A stretch of DNA of 10,560 bases from an uncultured Selenomonadales bacterium (GCA_937907035.1 CALCTX010000235.1:1-10560); one strand, 5' to 3'. Positions 1 through 6,648 are shown, counted from the stretch's first letter. Made by a program: numbers and translations. Notes: generated by a model from the letters alone, not told the origin.

Positions 1-254
1 GCATTGAAACGACAGAAGCAAAGGCAAAAGAGATCAGCGGCCTTGCTGATCAGATGATCACTCTGGCAAAGAAGGGTGACCTTGCAGCTCGTCGTCAGGC
101 AATTGCCGGCCTTGCTGATGAAGATGTTGTCAGAAAACTTTTTGGCGAGATTGCAGCTAAGTACAGTGACCGTCAGGGTGGCTATACTCGTATAATGAAG
201 CTTGCACCGCGCCGTGGTGATGCTGCTCCGATGGTAATCATCGAGTTGGTTTAA
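1..254 (+). CDS. rplQ: 50S ribosomal protein bL17, C-terminal part (5' end outside window)
   Basis: This is the last 83 complete codons of ribosomal protein bL17, a large-subunit protein near the peptide exit tunnel. The frame is open from base 3 to the TAA at 252-254. It has the family's C-terminal signature: an alternating basic and helical stretch ([15 protein letters not shown]), then [21 protein letters not shown] and the closing [20 protein letters not shown]. The full protein is usually about 112-130 residues, so roughly a third is missing to the left. rplQ normally ends the rpsM-rpsK-rpsD-rpoA-rplQ cluster, and the strong terminator just downstream fits that. Codon use is richer in C and G at third positions than in the next two genes, as expected for a highly expressed gene. 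Identification is confident. Confidence 0.95.
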   Translation, partial: IETTEAKAKEISGLADQMITLAKKGDLAARRQAIAGLADEDVVRKLFGEIAAKYSDRQGGYTRIMKLAPRRGDAAPMVIIELV

Positions 255-263
255 AAGACTTAA

Positions 264-298
264 AATAACCGTTGCTGAAATAGCAACGGTTATTTTTT
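264..298 (+). terminator. Intrinsic terminator after rplQ
   Basis: A perfect 13-bp stem, AATAACCGTTGCT (264-276) with AGCAACGGTTATT (282-294), closes a 5-base loop (GAAAT) and continues into a run of six T (293-298). It begins ten bases after the rplQ stop and should end the ribosomal protein transcript. The gene that follows therefore needs its own promoter. Confidence 0.93.
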
Positions 299-350
299 AT
301 GCATAAATGGGGAAATTACTTTTTGAAATAGTGACAAACTAAGAAAAGCG

Positions 351-380
351 TTGCATTTTTGGGAATTATGGCGTTATAAT
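351..380 (+). promoter_or_regulatory. Sigma-A type promoter for the zeta-like cassette
   Basis: TTGCAT (351-356) and a perfect TATAAT (375-380) are separated by 18 bases. The predicted start of transcription is near 387, about 32 bases before the first start codon. The hexamers match those in front of alaS (TTGCAT, 18 bases, TATAAT), and both -10 boxes follow GCGT. The promoter lies between a strong terminator and the cassette, so it is the obvious driver. Confidence 0.7.
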
Positions 381-418
381 AATAACATATGCGTTTATGA
401 GAAAGGGGTGCAATTAGA

Positions 419-640
419 ATGGACGGAGATAATATTCTTTCCGATGAGAAGATTATCGAGCGGGCGGTTAAAGCAGTTGAACTTGATATTGAAAAGAAAC
501 GTGTTCTCGATGCACCTATTTATGTATATGATCGCAATGATAAGACTGTGTATCAAGTAAAGAAAGATGGTACACGGATCCCTGTGGCTAAGAAATTAAG
601 GAAGGGTTCTTATTGTGAACAATGTGGACAAAAAACCTGA
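419..640 (+). CDS. Unrecognised 73-aa protein, candidate antitoxin of a zeta-like module
   Basis: I do not recognise this small protein from a named family. The ATG at 419 has a good ribosome binding site (AAAGGGGTG, about 402-410). The first 30 residues look helical and charged (DEKIIERAVKAVELDIEKKRV). They are followed by a beta-like segment, APIYVYDRNDKTVYQVKKDG, and a basic tail ending in C-x2-C (CEQCGQKT). No signal peptide or membrane segment is visible. Its 3' end overlaps the zeta-like kinase gene by 26 bases in another frame, so the two are co-transcribed and probably translationally coupled. Size, position first in the pair, and partnering with a zeta-type kinase all suggest an antitoxin or inhibitor. 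That role is inferred from context. It does not resemble the classic three-helix epsilon antitoxin closely enough to use that name. The coding call itself is supported by the promoter, RBS and overlap. Confidence 0.75.
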   Translation: MDGDNILSDEKIIERAVKAVELDIEKKRVLDAPIYVYDRNDKTVYQVKKDGTRIPVAKKLRKGSYCEQCGQKT

Positions 641-1265
641 GATTGTTGTTTTTGCCGGACCAAATGGTTCGGGGAAAAGTACTTTTACAGAGCTTTTGAA
701 GCCGCCGTTTGATTATATTAATGCTGACGAAATTGTTAAGTATTTGGAATGTACAAACATGGAAGCGGCAGAGATTGCAGATAGGCAAAGAAATAAGCAT
801 GTTGATGATGGAAAGAATTTTTGTTTTGAAACGGTATTGTCTACGGATCGAAATTTAAAATTGTTGCAGCGAGCTAAAGAAAAGGGATATTTTATAAGGT
901 GTTATTATGTTCTTACAGCTGATCCAATCGTTAATATCTTTCGTATCAAGACAAGAGTTGCAACTGGCGGCCATGATGTTCCGGAAGAAAAGATAGTTTC
1001 CCGATATTATAAGTCGCTGGCGCTATTAAAAGAGGTTTTAAAGGTTTGCGACGTATGTCATGTTTATGATAATTCGGAAGATAAGCCGTTTCGGATCTTT
1101 AAAAAAGCACGAAATGAGCATTTTTATGATGATTGTCCGGATTGGTCATTGAAGGATATACAAGTTTTGACGGGGATAGATGGGCCGGTAAAAACGAATT
1201 TGAACGATCCTGTAAGAAAAGAAAAACAGAAAGCTGAATTATTGGCAAATAAACAAGGTAGGTAA
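615..1265 (+). CDS. Zeta-toxin-like P-loop kinase (candidate toxin)
   Basis: This is a 216-residue P-loop protein of the zeta-toxin/COG4185 type. Visible motifs are: Walker A GPNGSGKST (residues 15-23) directly after the first strand; NADE (36-39), where the Asp sits as in zeta kinases; FETVLS (71-76); and RVATGGHDVP followed by EEKIVSRYYKSL (114-135), whose Arg residues match the phosphate-contacting lid region of the family. Studied zeta toxins (PezT, zeta of pSM19035) phosphorylate UDP-N-acetylglucosamine and so block peptidoglycan synthesis. Whether this protein does so is inferred. The chosen GTG at 615 has GAAGGG (601-606) eight bases upstream; a second in-frame GTG at 624 is less well placed. 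It overlaps the preceding small gene by 26 bases. It could instead be a housekeeping zeta-fold ATPase without toxicity. The fold assignment is strong, toxicity is not established. Confidence 0.85.
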   Translation: MNNVDKKPEIVVFAGPNGSGKSTFTELLKPPFDYINADEIVKYLECTNMEAAEIADRQRNKHVDDGKNFCFETVLSTDRNLKLLQRAKEKGYFIRCYYVLTADPIVNIFRIKTRVATGGHDVPEEKIVSRYYKSLALLKEVLKVCDVCHVYDNSEDKPFRIFKKARNEHFYDDCPDWSLKDIQVLTGIDGPVKTNLNDPVRKEKQKAELLANKQGR

Positions 1266-1282
1266 TAGTTAAAGTTAATATG

Positions 1283-1296
1283 AATACCTTGGTATT
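1283..1296. repeat. Short dyad upstream of nhaC
   Basis: AATACC-TT-GGTATT is a perfect 6-bp inverted repeat with a 2-base centre, lying in the 70-base AT-rich gap between the zeta-like gene and nhaC. It is too short, and lacks a following T-run, to be a terminator. It could be an operator for nhaC or chance in AT-rich DNA. I could not place a convincing promoter around it, so nhaC may be read through from the cassette. Confidence 0.3.
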
Positions 1297-1335
1297 ATAT
1301 AAATTATTAAATTTTATGGGAGTTGAGCTTGAGTT

Positions 1336-2844
1336 ATGGTTGAAACAGCATGGTCGATGTTGCCACCAATTATTACTATTATTTTGGCATTGGTAACAAA
1401 GGAAGTTTATATGTCACTTTTGATTGGTATTTTTTCTGGTGCGTTGTTGTTTACGAATTTTAATTTGCTGACAGCTATTTTTACTATTTTTGAAGTAATG
1501 GAAAATAAGGTTGGCGGTAACATTAATATTCTGGTATTTCTTGTCATATTAGGTGTTTTAGTAGCCGCAATAACTCGTTCAGGTGCTACTCGCGCGTATG
1601 GTGAGTGGGCAGCTGATAATGTCAAAGGTCGTCGCGGAGCAATGCTGCTTACAGCATTTCTAGGCATTTTAATTTTTATTGATGATTATTTTAACTGTCT
1701 TACAGTAGGGACAGTAATGCGGCCAATAACGGATAAGCTTAAGGTTTCACGTGCTAAGCTGGCATACATAATTGATGCTACAGCAGCACCTGTCTGCATT
1801 ATGGCGCCAGTCTCCAGTTGGGCTGCAGCAGTTGGCTCGTCACTTCCTGAGGGCTGTAAAATAGATGGATTTGCACTTTTTTTGCAGACGATACCGATGA
1901 ATATATATGCTATCCTTACAATGATATTTATGCTTTTTGTTATTATTACACAACGAGATGTTTTTTCTATGGCTGAATATGTAAAGGAGAATCAGGAAAA
2001 TTTTATTGTTCCTGATGAATATCGTGACAGTGTTGAAAAGCAACCAATTGGTAATGGAAAAATAGTGGATCTTATTTTACCACTTATTGTCCTTATAGCA
2101 GCGTGTATTTATGGTATGCTTTATACGGGTGGTATTCATGAAGGAAAAACAATAGCACTTGCTTTTGCAGATTGCGATTCATCAAAGTCACTGGTTTTTG
2201 GTTCTTTTATTGCATTCTGTTTTACAGCACTTCTTTATTTGCCACGTAAGGTTATTTCTTTTAATGATTTTTGCGAGACTTTTGTTCAAGGATTTAAGGC
2301 TATGACACCGGCAAATCTTATTCTTTGCTTTGCTTGGACTCTTTCCGGAATTTGCGGTGATAAGTATCTTAACATTGGTGGTTTTGTTGGAAAGATTGTT
2401 AGTGAAAATACGGCTGTAGTCGTGTTCCTTCCAGTAATATTCTTCCTGGTTGCTATTGGATTGGCATTTGCAACGGGAACTTCCTGGGGAACTTTTGGTA
2501 TTCTTATTCCAATTGCAATTGCAGTAGTTGGGGTAGAAGATGTCAATATGCTCACAATTTGTGTTGCGGCTATTCTTTCCGGTGCAGTAGGTGGTGATCA
2601 TGCATCTCCAATTTCAGATACTACAATTCTAGCGTCAGCAGGTGCACAGTGTGATCATCTTGACCATGTAAATACTCAGATTCCATATGTATTGCTTGTT
2701 TCTGTAGCTTGCTTTGCAGGATACATTGTGGATGGATACACTAAAAATGGATTCGCTGGACTGGCAACAGCATTGGCTATTCTTGGTGCAATAATGGCAT
2801 ATATTTATATTAAAGTTCCGGCAGTAGACGTTGATCATAAATAA
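1336..2844 (+). CDS. nhaC: NhaC-family Na+/H+ antiporter
   Basis: This 502-residue inner-membrane transporter belongs to the NhaC family of sodium/proton antiporters (ion transporter superfamily), which exchange cytoplasmic Na+ for external H+ to control pH and sodium. The N-terminus LPPIITIILALVTKEVYMSLLIG is typical of the family. Conserved polar spots inside membrane segments are IDDYFN (116-120 for DDYFN), ATAAPVCIMAPVSSWAA (from 148), and the hallmark GGDHASPISDTTILASAG starting at residue 419, followed by CDHLDHVNTQIPY. About eleven to thirteen hydrophobic stretches are visible. ATG 1336 is the first start after an in-frame stop at 1330; GGGAG (1318-1322) lies 13 bases upstream, which is a little far. 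Exact substrate is uncertain, because some relatives couple to organic anions such as malate/lactate. The A/T-rich third positions differ from the neighbouring ribosomal genes. Confidence 0.9.
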   Translation: MVETAWSMLPPIITIILALVTKEVYMSLLIGIFSGALLFTNFNLLTAIFTIFEVMENKVGGNINILVFLVILGVLVAAITRSGATRAYGEWAADNVKGRRGAMLLTAFLGILIFIDDYFNCLTVGTVMRPITDKLKVSRAKLAYIIDATAAPVCIMAPVSSWAAAVGSSLPEGCKIDGFALFLQTIPMNIYAILTMIFMLFVIITQRDVFSMAEYVKENQENFIVPDEYRDSVEKQPIGNGKIVDLILPLIVLIAACIYGMLYTGGIHEGKTIALAFADCDSSKSLVFGSFIAFCFTALLYLPRKVISFNDFCETFVQGFKAMTPANLILCFAWTLSGICGDKYLNIGGFVGKIVSENTAVVVFLPVIFFLVAIGLAFATGTSWGTFGILIPIAIAVVGVEDVNMLTICVAAILSGAVGGDHASPISDTTILASAGAQCDHLDHVNTQIPYVLLVSVACFAGYIVDGYTKNGFAGLATALAILGAIMAYIYIKVPAVDVDHK

Positions 2845-2859
2845 CATTTTTGTTAATGA

Positions 2860-2908
2860 AACGCTGATTTGGTTAAAAAGCTTTTGCATTTAATACCAAA
2901 TCAGCGTT
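2860..2908. repeat. 13-bp inverted repeat spanning the alaS promoter
   Basis: AACGCTGATTTGG (2860-2872) and CCAAATCAGCGTT (2896-2908) are perfect 13-bp arms around a 23-base centre. The centre itself contains a 10-bp palindrome, AAAAGCTTTT (2876-2885). No T-run follows either arm, so it is a poor intrinsic terminator for nhaC. The -35 box of the alaS promoter lies in the centre, and the right arm fills most of the spacer. A regulatory role as a paired operator or a supercoiling-sensitive cruciform is possible; a weak nhaC transcript end is the simpler reading. Confidence 0.8.
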
Positions 2909-2913
2909 ATAAT
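2884..2913 (+). promoter_or_regulatory. Sigma-A type promoter for alaS
   Basis: TTGCAT (2884-2889) and TATAAT (2908-2913) are separated by 18 bases. The expected transcript start is near 2920, giving a leader of about 35 bases. That is too short for a T-box riboswitch, which often controls aminoacyl-tRNA synthetase genes in Bacillota. The -10 box is the left half of a perfect 12-bp palindrome, TATAATATTATA (2908-2919). Confidence 0.65.
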
Positions 2914-2941
2914 ATTATAGTTAGCTTTAAACCTTATTTTC

Positions 2942-2946
2942 AGGAG
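2942..2946 (+). promoter_or_regulatory. Ribosome binding site fixing the TTG start of alaS
   Basis: AGGAG ends nine bases before TTG 2956. The only nearby ATG, at 2965, would be 18 bases away, too far for normal initiation. The spacing therefore favours TTG as the true start. Confidence 0.75.
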
Positions 2947-2955
2947 TTGATTTAG

Positions 2956-5583
2956 TTGAAGTACATGAGTGGTAACGAGATCAGAGAGAAGTATCTTCGC
3001 TTCTTTGAGGAGAAAGCAGGGCATTTGCGTTTAGGCAGTGCCTCTCTTATTCCGGAAAATGATCCGACTCTTTTAATGATTGGTGCTGGTATGGCACCGT
3101 TTAAGCCATTTTTTACGGGTAAAATGAAACCTCCTCGTACTCGTATTACAACAAGCCAGCGTTGTGTACGTACCGGCGATATTGAAAATGTAGGGCGTAC
3201 AGCTCGTCATCAGACATATTTTGAAATGTTGGGTAATTTTTCCTTTGGTGATTATTTTAAAAAGGAAGCTATTGCCTGGGCATGGGAATTTTTGACAGAA
3301 GTAGTTGAACTGCCAAAAGAAAAATTATATGCGACAATTTATCCAAAAGATGATGAAGCGGCAGAAATTTGGAAACAGCAGCCTGGTTTTGATCCGACAC
3401 ATATAGTAAAACTTGATGATAATTTTTGGGAAATCGGGCCTGGCCCATGTGGTCCTGATTCGGAGATATATATCGATTTAGGCGAGGATCGTGGATGTGG
3501 TTCGCCTGATTGTTATGTAGGCTGTGACTGTGACCGTTATCTTGAGATATGGAACCTTGTATTTACTCAATATGACAGAACTGAAGACGGACAATATTTG
3601 CCGTTGGCTAATAAGAATATTGATACCGGTTGCGGTTTGGAGCGTTTGGCATCGGTTGTTCAAGGCAAGCGGACTAATTTTGAAACGGACCTGTTGTTCC
3701 CTATCATTGAGTATGCAGCTGATAAAGCAGGGATCAAGTATGGGGACGATGCGGAAAAAGATATTTCGCTCAAGGTTATTGCCGATCATGCCCGCAGTAT
3801 GGCAATAATGATCATGGATGGTATATTGCCGTCTAATGAAGGACGCGGTTATGTACTTCGTCGCATTTTGCGTCGGGCTGTTCGTCATGGCCGGATGCTT
3901 GGTATTACGGATAAATTCCTGGCCGGCGCTGTGGAAGCCGTTATCAGGATATATAAAGGAGTTGCTGATTTCAGCGAACTCGTGAATAAAGAAGAGTATA
4001 TCAAAAAAGTTATCAGCCTTGAAGAGGAGCGTTTCCATGCAACCTTGGCTCAAGGTATAGAACTTTTGAATGCTGAGATTGAAAAGCTTAAAGCTGATAA
4101 TAAGACTGTTTTAAGTGGTGAGAATAGTTTTAAACTGTATGATACATTTGGCTTCCCATGGGAACTTACAGAGGAGATCCTTCAGGAGAATGGAATGTCT
4201 CTTGATAAGGAAGCCTTTGACAAAGCTATGCAGGAGCAACGTGACAGAGCCAGAGCAGCCCGTCAGGAAAATCAGCGGGTAGCAGTTCCTGATCTCAGCG
4301 GACTGGATACGAAAAAACTTACTCGTGATGAGAAAGCAACAGAAGCTAATGTTGTTTGCATTTGGAAAGATGGCCAGATGGTTGATGAATTAAGCGATGG
4401 CGAGGAAGCGGGAATCATTCTTGATGTGACACCGTTTTATGCAGAAGGCGGCGGACAGGTTGGCGATGTTGGTGTCTTCACCAGTGAGTTAGGCAAGATT
4501 CGCGTGTCTAATGCCAAAAAGCTTCCGGATGGAACGATTTATCATGTCGCTGATGTTGAGGAAGGTATGCTTAAGGTCGGCGATAAGGTAAAGATTGCGA
4601 TAGATATGACCAAGAAGCTGGCTTCAGCACGTAACCATACAGCTACTCATCTTTTGCAGGCAGCACTTAAAAAGGTTGTTGGCAATCAGGTAAATCAGGC
4701 TGGTTCATCGGTAACGCCGGAAAGACTTCGCTTTGACTTTTCTAATTTTGAACCGGTTACGGAACAGCAGTTGGCTGATGTTGAAGAACTGGTTAATGAA
4801 GTCATTTTGAAAGGCCAGGATGTCGAAATTGCTCAGATGAAGCAGGATGAGGCCAAAAAGCTTGGCGCTATGGCCCTTTTTGGCGAGAAATATGGCGATA
4901 TTGTTCGGGTGGTTACAGTTCCGGGCTTTAGTATGGAGCTGTGCGGCGGTTCACATGTTGCCAATGTCGGGCAGATAGGTATGTTCAAGATCATCAGTGA
5001 AACAGGTGTCGCAGCCGGGGTGCGTCGTATTGAAGCTATTACTGGTAAAGCAGCTCTTGATCATGCTCATAAAAAAGAAGCGATAGTCAGTGCTGCTGCT
5101 GCAAAACTTAAGTGCAAGACTGACGATGTTTTGCAAGGAATAGATAAGCTCGTTGCTGACAATAAGAATATGCAGCAGGAACTTGAGGTATTCAATGCTG
5201 AAAAAGCAAAGGCTGCTGTTGCTGATCTGTTGGTTGGTGTAAAGACTGTCGGAGATATTCAGGTAGCGGCCGGAAAGGCAAATGCAGCTGATGTTGATGA
5301 GTTGAGAAATATTGCTGATATGATCAGTGAAAAACTCACTAACGGAGTAGTTGTATTAGCTGCTGCAAATGATGGGAAAGTAAGTTTGGTCGTTAAAGCA
5401 GATAAAGGTGCTGTCGATAAAGGCGTTCATGCCGGAAAGATCATTAAAGAAGCAGCCAAGACAGTTGGCGGTGGTGGCGGCGGCAAGCCAGATATGGCAC
5501 AAGCTGGCGGCAAGCAACCGGAAAAGATAAAAGATGCTATTGATAAGGCTATTGAGGTTTTGAAATCTCAAATTGGTGCTTGA
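2956..5583 (+). CDS. alaS: Alanyl-tRNA synthetase
   Basis: This 875-residue cytoplasmic enzyme charges tRNA-Ala with alanine and is full length for the family. The N-terminal class II catalytic domain begins with GSASLIPENDPTLLMIGAGM and contains a motif 2 region (RCVRTGDIENVGRTARHQTYFEMLGNFSFGD is the surrounding stretch) and motif 3 TGCGLER at 224-230. The Cys-rich insertion before EIWNLVFTQ (CGSPDCYVGCDCD) is common in Bacillota AlaRS. The editing domain has both metal-binding parts, HTATH (561-565) and CGGSH (663-667), which remove mischarged serine and glycine. The C-terminal C-Ala domain carries a six-glycine run at 838-843. The TTG start is chosen from RBS spacing. It has its own promoter and stands between nhaC and rplM, away from usual alaS neighbours such as ruvX/yqgF and the IreB-family gene; neither is seen here. 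Confidence 0.97.
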   Translation: MKYMSGNEIREKYLRFFEEKAGHLRLGSASLIPENDPTLLMIGAGMAPFKPFFTGKMKPPRTRITTSQRCVRTGDIENVGRTARHQTYFEMLGNFSFGDYFKKEAIAWAWEFLTEVVELPKEKLYATIYPKDDEAAEIWKQQPGFDPTHIVKLDDNFWEIGPGPCGPDSEIYIDLGEDRGCGSPDCYVGCDCDRYLEIWNLVFTQYDRTEDGQYLPLANKNIDTGCGLERLASVVQGKRTNFETDLLFPIIEYAADKAGIKYGDDAEKDISLKVIADHARSMAIMIMDGILPSNEGRGYVLRRILRRAVRHGRMLGITDKFLAGAVEAVIRIYKGVADFSELVNKEEYIKKVISLEEERFHATLAQGIELLNAEIEKLKADNKTVLSGENSFKLYDTFGFPWELTEEILQENGMSLDKEAFDKAMQEQRDRARAARQENQRVAVPDLSGLDTKKLTRDEKATEANVVCIWKDGQMVDELSDGEEAGIILDVTPFYAEGGGQVGDVGVFTSELGKIRVSNAKKLPDGTIYHVADVEEGMLKVGDKVKIAIDMTKKLASARNHTATHLLQAALKKVVGNQVNQAGSSVTPERLRFDFSNFEPVTEQQLADVEELVNEVILKGQDVEIAQMKQDEAKKLGAMALFGEKYGDIVRVVTVPGFSMELCGGSHVANVGQIGMFKIISETGVAAGVRRIEAITGKAALDHAHKKEAIVSAAAAKLKCKTDDVLQGIDKLVADNKNMQQELEVFNAEKAKAAVADLLVGVKTVGDIQVAAGKANAADVDELRNIADMISEKLTNGVVVLAAANDGKVSLVVKADKGAVDKGVHAGKIIKEAAKTVGGGGGGKPDMAQAGGKQPEKIKDAIDKAIEVLKSQIGA

Positions 5584-5598
5584 TCAATAATAATTGTA

Positions 5599-5627
5599 AA
5601 AAATGCTTGACTTCCACAGGCGTTTTT
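5599..5627 (+). terminator. Weak terminator-like hairpin after alaS
   Basis: AAAAATGC (5599-5606) can pair with GCGTTTTT (5620-5627), eight pairs including one G-U, around a 13-base loop. The stem is mostly A-U and its T-run is inside the stem, so termination would be weak. The loop contains the -35 box of the rplM promoter, so some alaS readthrough into rplM-rpsI is likely. Confidence 0.4.
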
Positions 5628-5635
5628 AATAGAAT
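5607..5635 (+). promoter_or_regulatory. Strong sigma-A promoter for rplM-rpsI
   Basis: TTGACT (5607-5612) and TAGAAT (5630-5635) are separated by exactly 17 bases, with an AT-rich stretch after the -10. This is the best promoter in the window, as expected for ribosomal protein genes. The predicted start is near 5642, exactly where the structured leader begins. Confidence 0.8.
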
Positions 5636-5642
5636 ATTTTTA

Positions 5643-5730
5643 TGTGAGACTGATTTCTTGGTTTCCACAAGCCCCGGAGACCGTGAAATAAAGGCTTCAT
5701 GAAGATTTTACAGCAAAAATAAAGGGGAGG
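5643..5730 (+). ncRNA. Structured leader of rplM, probable L13-type autoregulatory leader
   Basis: The roughly 95-base 5' leader folds by eye into a closed structure. UGUGAGA (5643-5649) pairs with UUUUACA (5706-5712), including two G-U pairs, as a closing stem. Inside it, GGUUUCC (5660-5666) pairs with GGAGACC (5676-5682) around the loop ACAAGCCCC. The loop's AAGCC (5669-5673) is complementary to GGCUU (5693-5697), a possible pseudoknot. A self-complementary CUUCAUGAAG (5695-5704) competes with it. The loop's CCCC could also pair with GGGG in the ribosome binding site (5724-5727). Bacillota are known to carry an rplM leader (Rfam 'L13 leader') that is thought to let the ribosomal protein repress its own operon. 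I assign this by position and structure, not by covariance-model match. Confidence 0.65.
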
Positions 5731-5737
5731 TATATGC

Positions 5738-6178
5738 ATGAAGACGACGTTCATGGCCAATGCAGGCAACATCGAACGCAAGTGGTTCGTTGTAGATGCT
5801 GATGGTCAGACTGTAGGCAGATTGGCCGCTGAAGTAGCAAAGATCCTTCGCGGTAAACATAAACCGACATTCACTCCGCATGTTGATACGGGTGATTATG
5901 TCATTGTCATCAATGCAGATAAAGTTGTATTTACTGGTAAGAAATTACAGGATAAGACGTATTTCTCTCATTCTGGTTATTTGGGTGGTACGAAGTTCAC
6001 GACAGCTGAGCAGATGCTTGAAAAGCAGCCGGCTCGTGTTCTTGAACATGCTATCCGTGGTATGCTTCCGAAGAACAGACTCGGTGAGCAGATGTATAGA
6101 AAGTTGAATGTTTATGCTGGTCCTGAGCATCCGCATGCTGCACAGCAGCCGGAAGAGCTCAAACTGGCTGCTGAATAA
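5738..6178 (+). CDS. rplM: 50S ribosomal protein uL13
   Basis: This 146-residue protein is uL13, an early assembly protein of the large ribosomal subunit, at the usual length for the family. Family landmarks are [17 protein letters not shown] near the N-terminus, the basic [24 protein letters not shown], the [15 protein letters not shown] segment, [12 protein letters not shown] and the end [17 protein letters not shown]. The ATG at 5738 has GGGGAGG (5724-5730) seven bases upstream. A closer ATG at 5734 is out of frame. It is the first gene of the conserved rplM-rpsI operon and follows a structured leader that probably gives feedback control. High use of C-ending and CGT codons fits high expression. 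Confidence 0.97.
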   Translation: MKTTFMANAGNIERKWFVVDADGQTVGRLAAEVAKILRGKHKPTFTPHVDTGDYVIVINADKVVFTGKKLQDKTYFSHSGYLGGTKFTTAEQMLEKQPARVLEHAIRGMLPKNRLGEQMYRKLNVYAGPEHPHAAQQPEELKLAAE

Positions 6179-6198
6179 TACTGGAGGAGGACATTTTT

Positions 6199-6591
6199 AT
6201 GGCATTGGTTAATTACTACGGCACAGGCCGCAGAAAGACTTCGGTTGCCAGAGTTCGTCTGGTTCCAGGTGATGGCAAGATCACGATCAATGATCATGAC
6301 ATGGCAGAGTATTTCGGATTGAAGACTCTTGAACTCATCGTAAGACAGCCGTTGACTCTTACTGAAACTCTTGATAAGTATGATGTTATTGCAAAGGTTG
6401 CCGGCGGTGGCCCGTCCGGTCAGGCTGGTGCAATTCGTCATGGTATTTCCCGTGCTCTTCTTGAGCTCGATGGCGAGCTTCGCCCGGCACTCAAGAAGGC
6501 AGGTTTCCTGACTCGTGATTCCCGTGAGAAGGAACGCCGTAAGTACGGTCTCAAGAAAGCTCGTAAGGCTTCTCAGTTCTCAAAGCGTTAA
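6199..6591 (+). CDS. rpsI: 30S ribosomal protein uS9
   Basis: This 130-residue protein is uS9 of the small ribosomal subunit. Its C-terminal tail reaches the P-site tRNA. The start [23 protein letters not shown] is diagnostic, followed by [19 protein letters not shown] and the basic tail [22 protein letters not shown], which ends in the conserved S-K-R. ATG 6199 has GGAGGAGG (6183-6190) eight bases upstream. It begins 20 bases after rplM and ends just before a strong terminator, so the pair forms a two-gene operon. Confidence 0.97.
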   Translation: MALVNYYGTGRRKTSVARVRLVPGDGKITINDHDMAEYFGLKTLELIVRQPLTLTETLDKYDVIAKVAGGGPSGQAGAIRHGISRALLELDGELRPALKKAGFLTRDSREKERRKYGLKKARKASQFSKR

Positions 6592-6602
6592 TTTGCACAA
6601 AC

Positions 6603-6638
6603 AAAAACTCTGCAACTATGTTGGTTGCAGAGTTTTTT
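6603..6638 (+). terminator. Intrinsic terminator after rpsI
   Basis: AACTCTGCAAC (6606-6616) pairs perfectly with GTTGCAGAGTT (6624-6634) around a 7-base loop. Flanking A and T runs (6603-6605 and 6633-6638) extend the stem and supply the U-tract. The A-run on the other side means it could also work in the reverse direction. Confidence 0.93.
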
Positions 6639-6648
6639 ATGTTATAAT
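6621..6648 (+). promoter_or_regulatory. Tentative promoter for cobU-cobS
   Basis: A perfect TATAAT (6643-6648) has only a weak partner, TTGGTT (6621-6626), 16 bases upstream and inside the loop and arm of the rpsI terminator. A second TATAAT (6655-6660) has no recognisable -35. The 94 bases between rpsI and cobU are too short for a cobalamin riboswitch, and I see no B12-box-like element. Confidence 0.4.

Noticed and set aside
351..1265. Transposon or integron borders around the zeta-like cassette
   Set aside because: I found no matching terminal inverted repeats, target duplications or transposase or integrase fragments at its edges.
2188..2601. - strand open frames antisense to nhaC
   Set aside because: The products are low-complexity (rich in Asn, Lys, Ser) and mirror hydrophobic nhaC codons; no independent support.
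2914..2955. T-box riboswitch upstream of alaS
   Set aside because: The leader from the predicted start is about 35 bases, far shorter than a T-box, and no specifier loop or T-box sequence is visible.
3478..4053. 191-codon open frame on the - strand inside alaS
   Set aside because: It lies antisense to a conserved part of alaS, resembles no known family and has no supporting promoter or ribosome binding site. It is a shadow of the real gene.
5734..5736. ATG four bases before the rplM start
   Set aside because: It is out of frame with uL13 and only three bases from the ribosome binding site.
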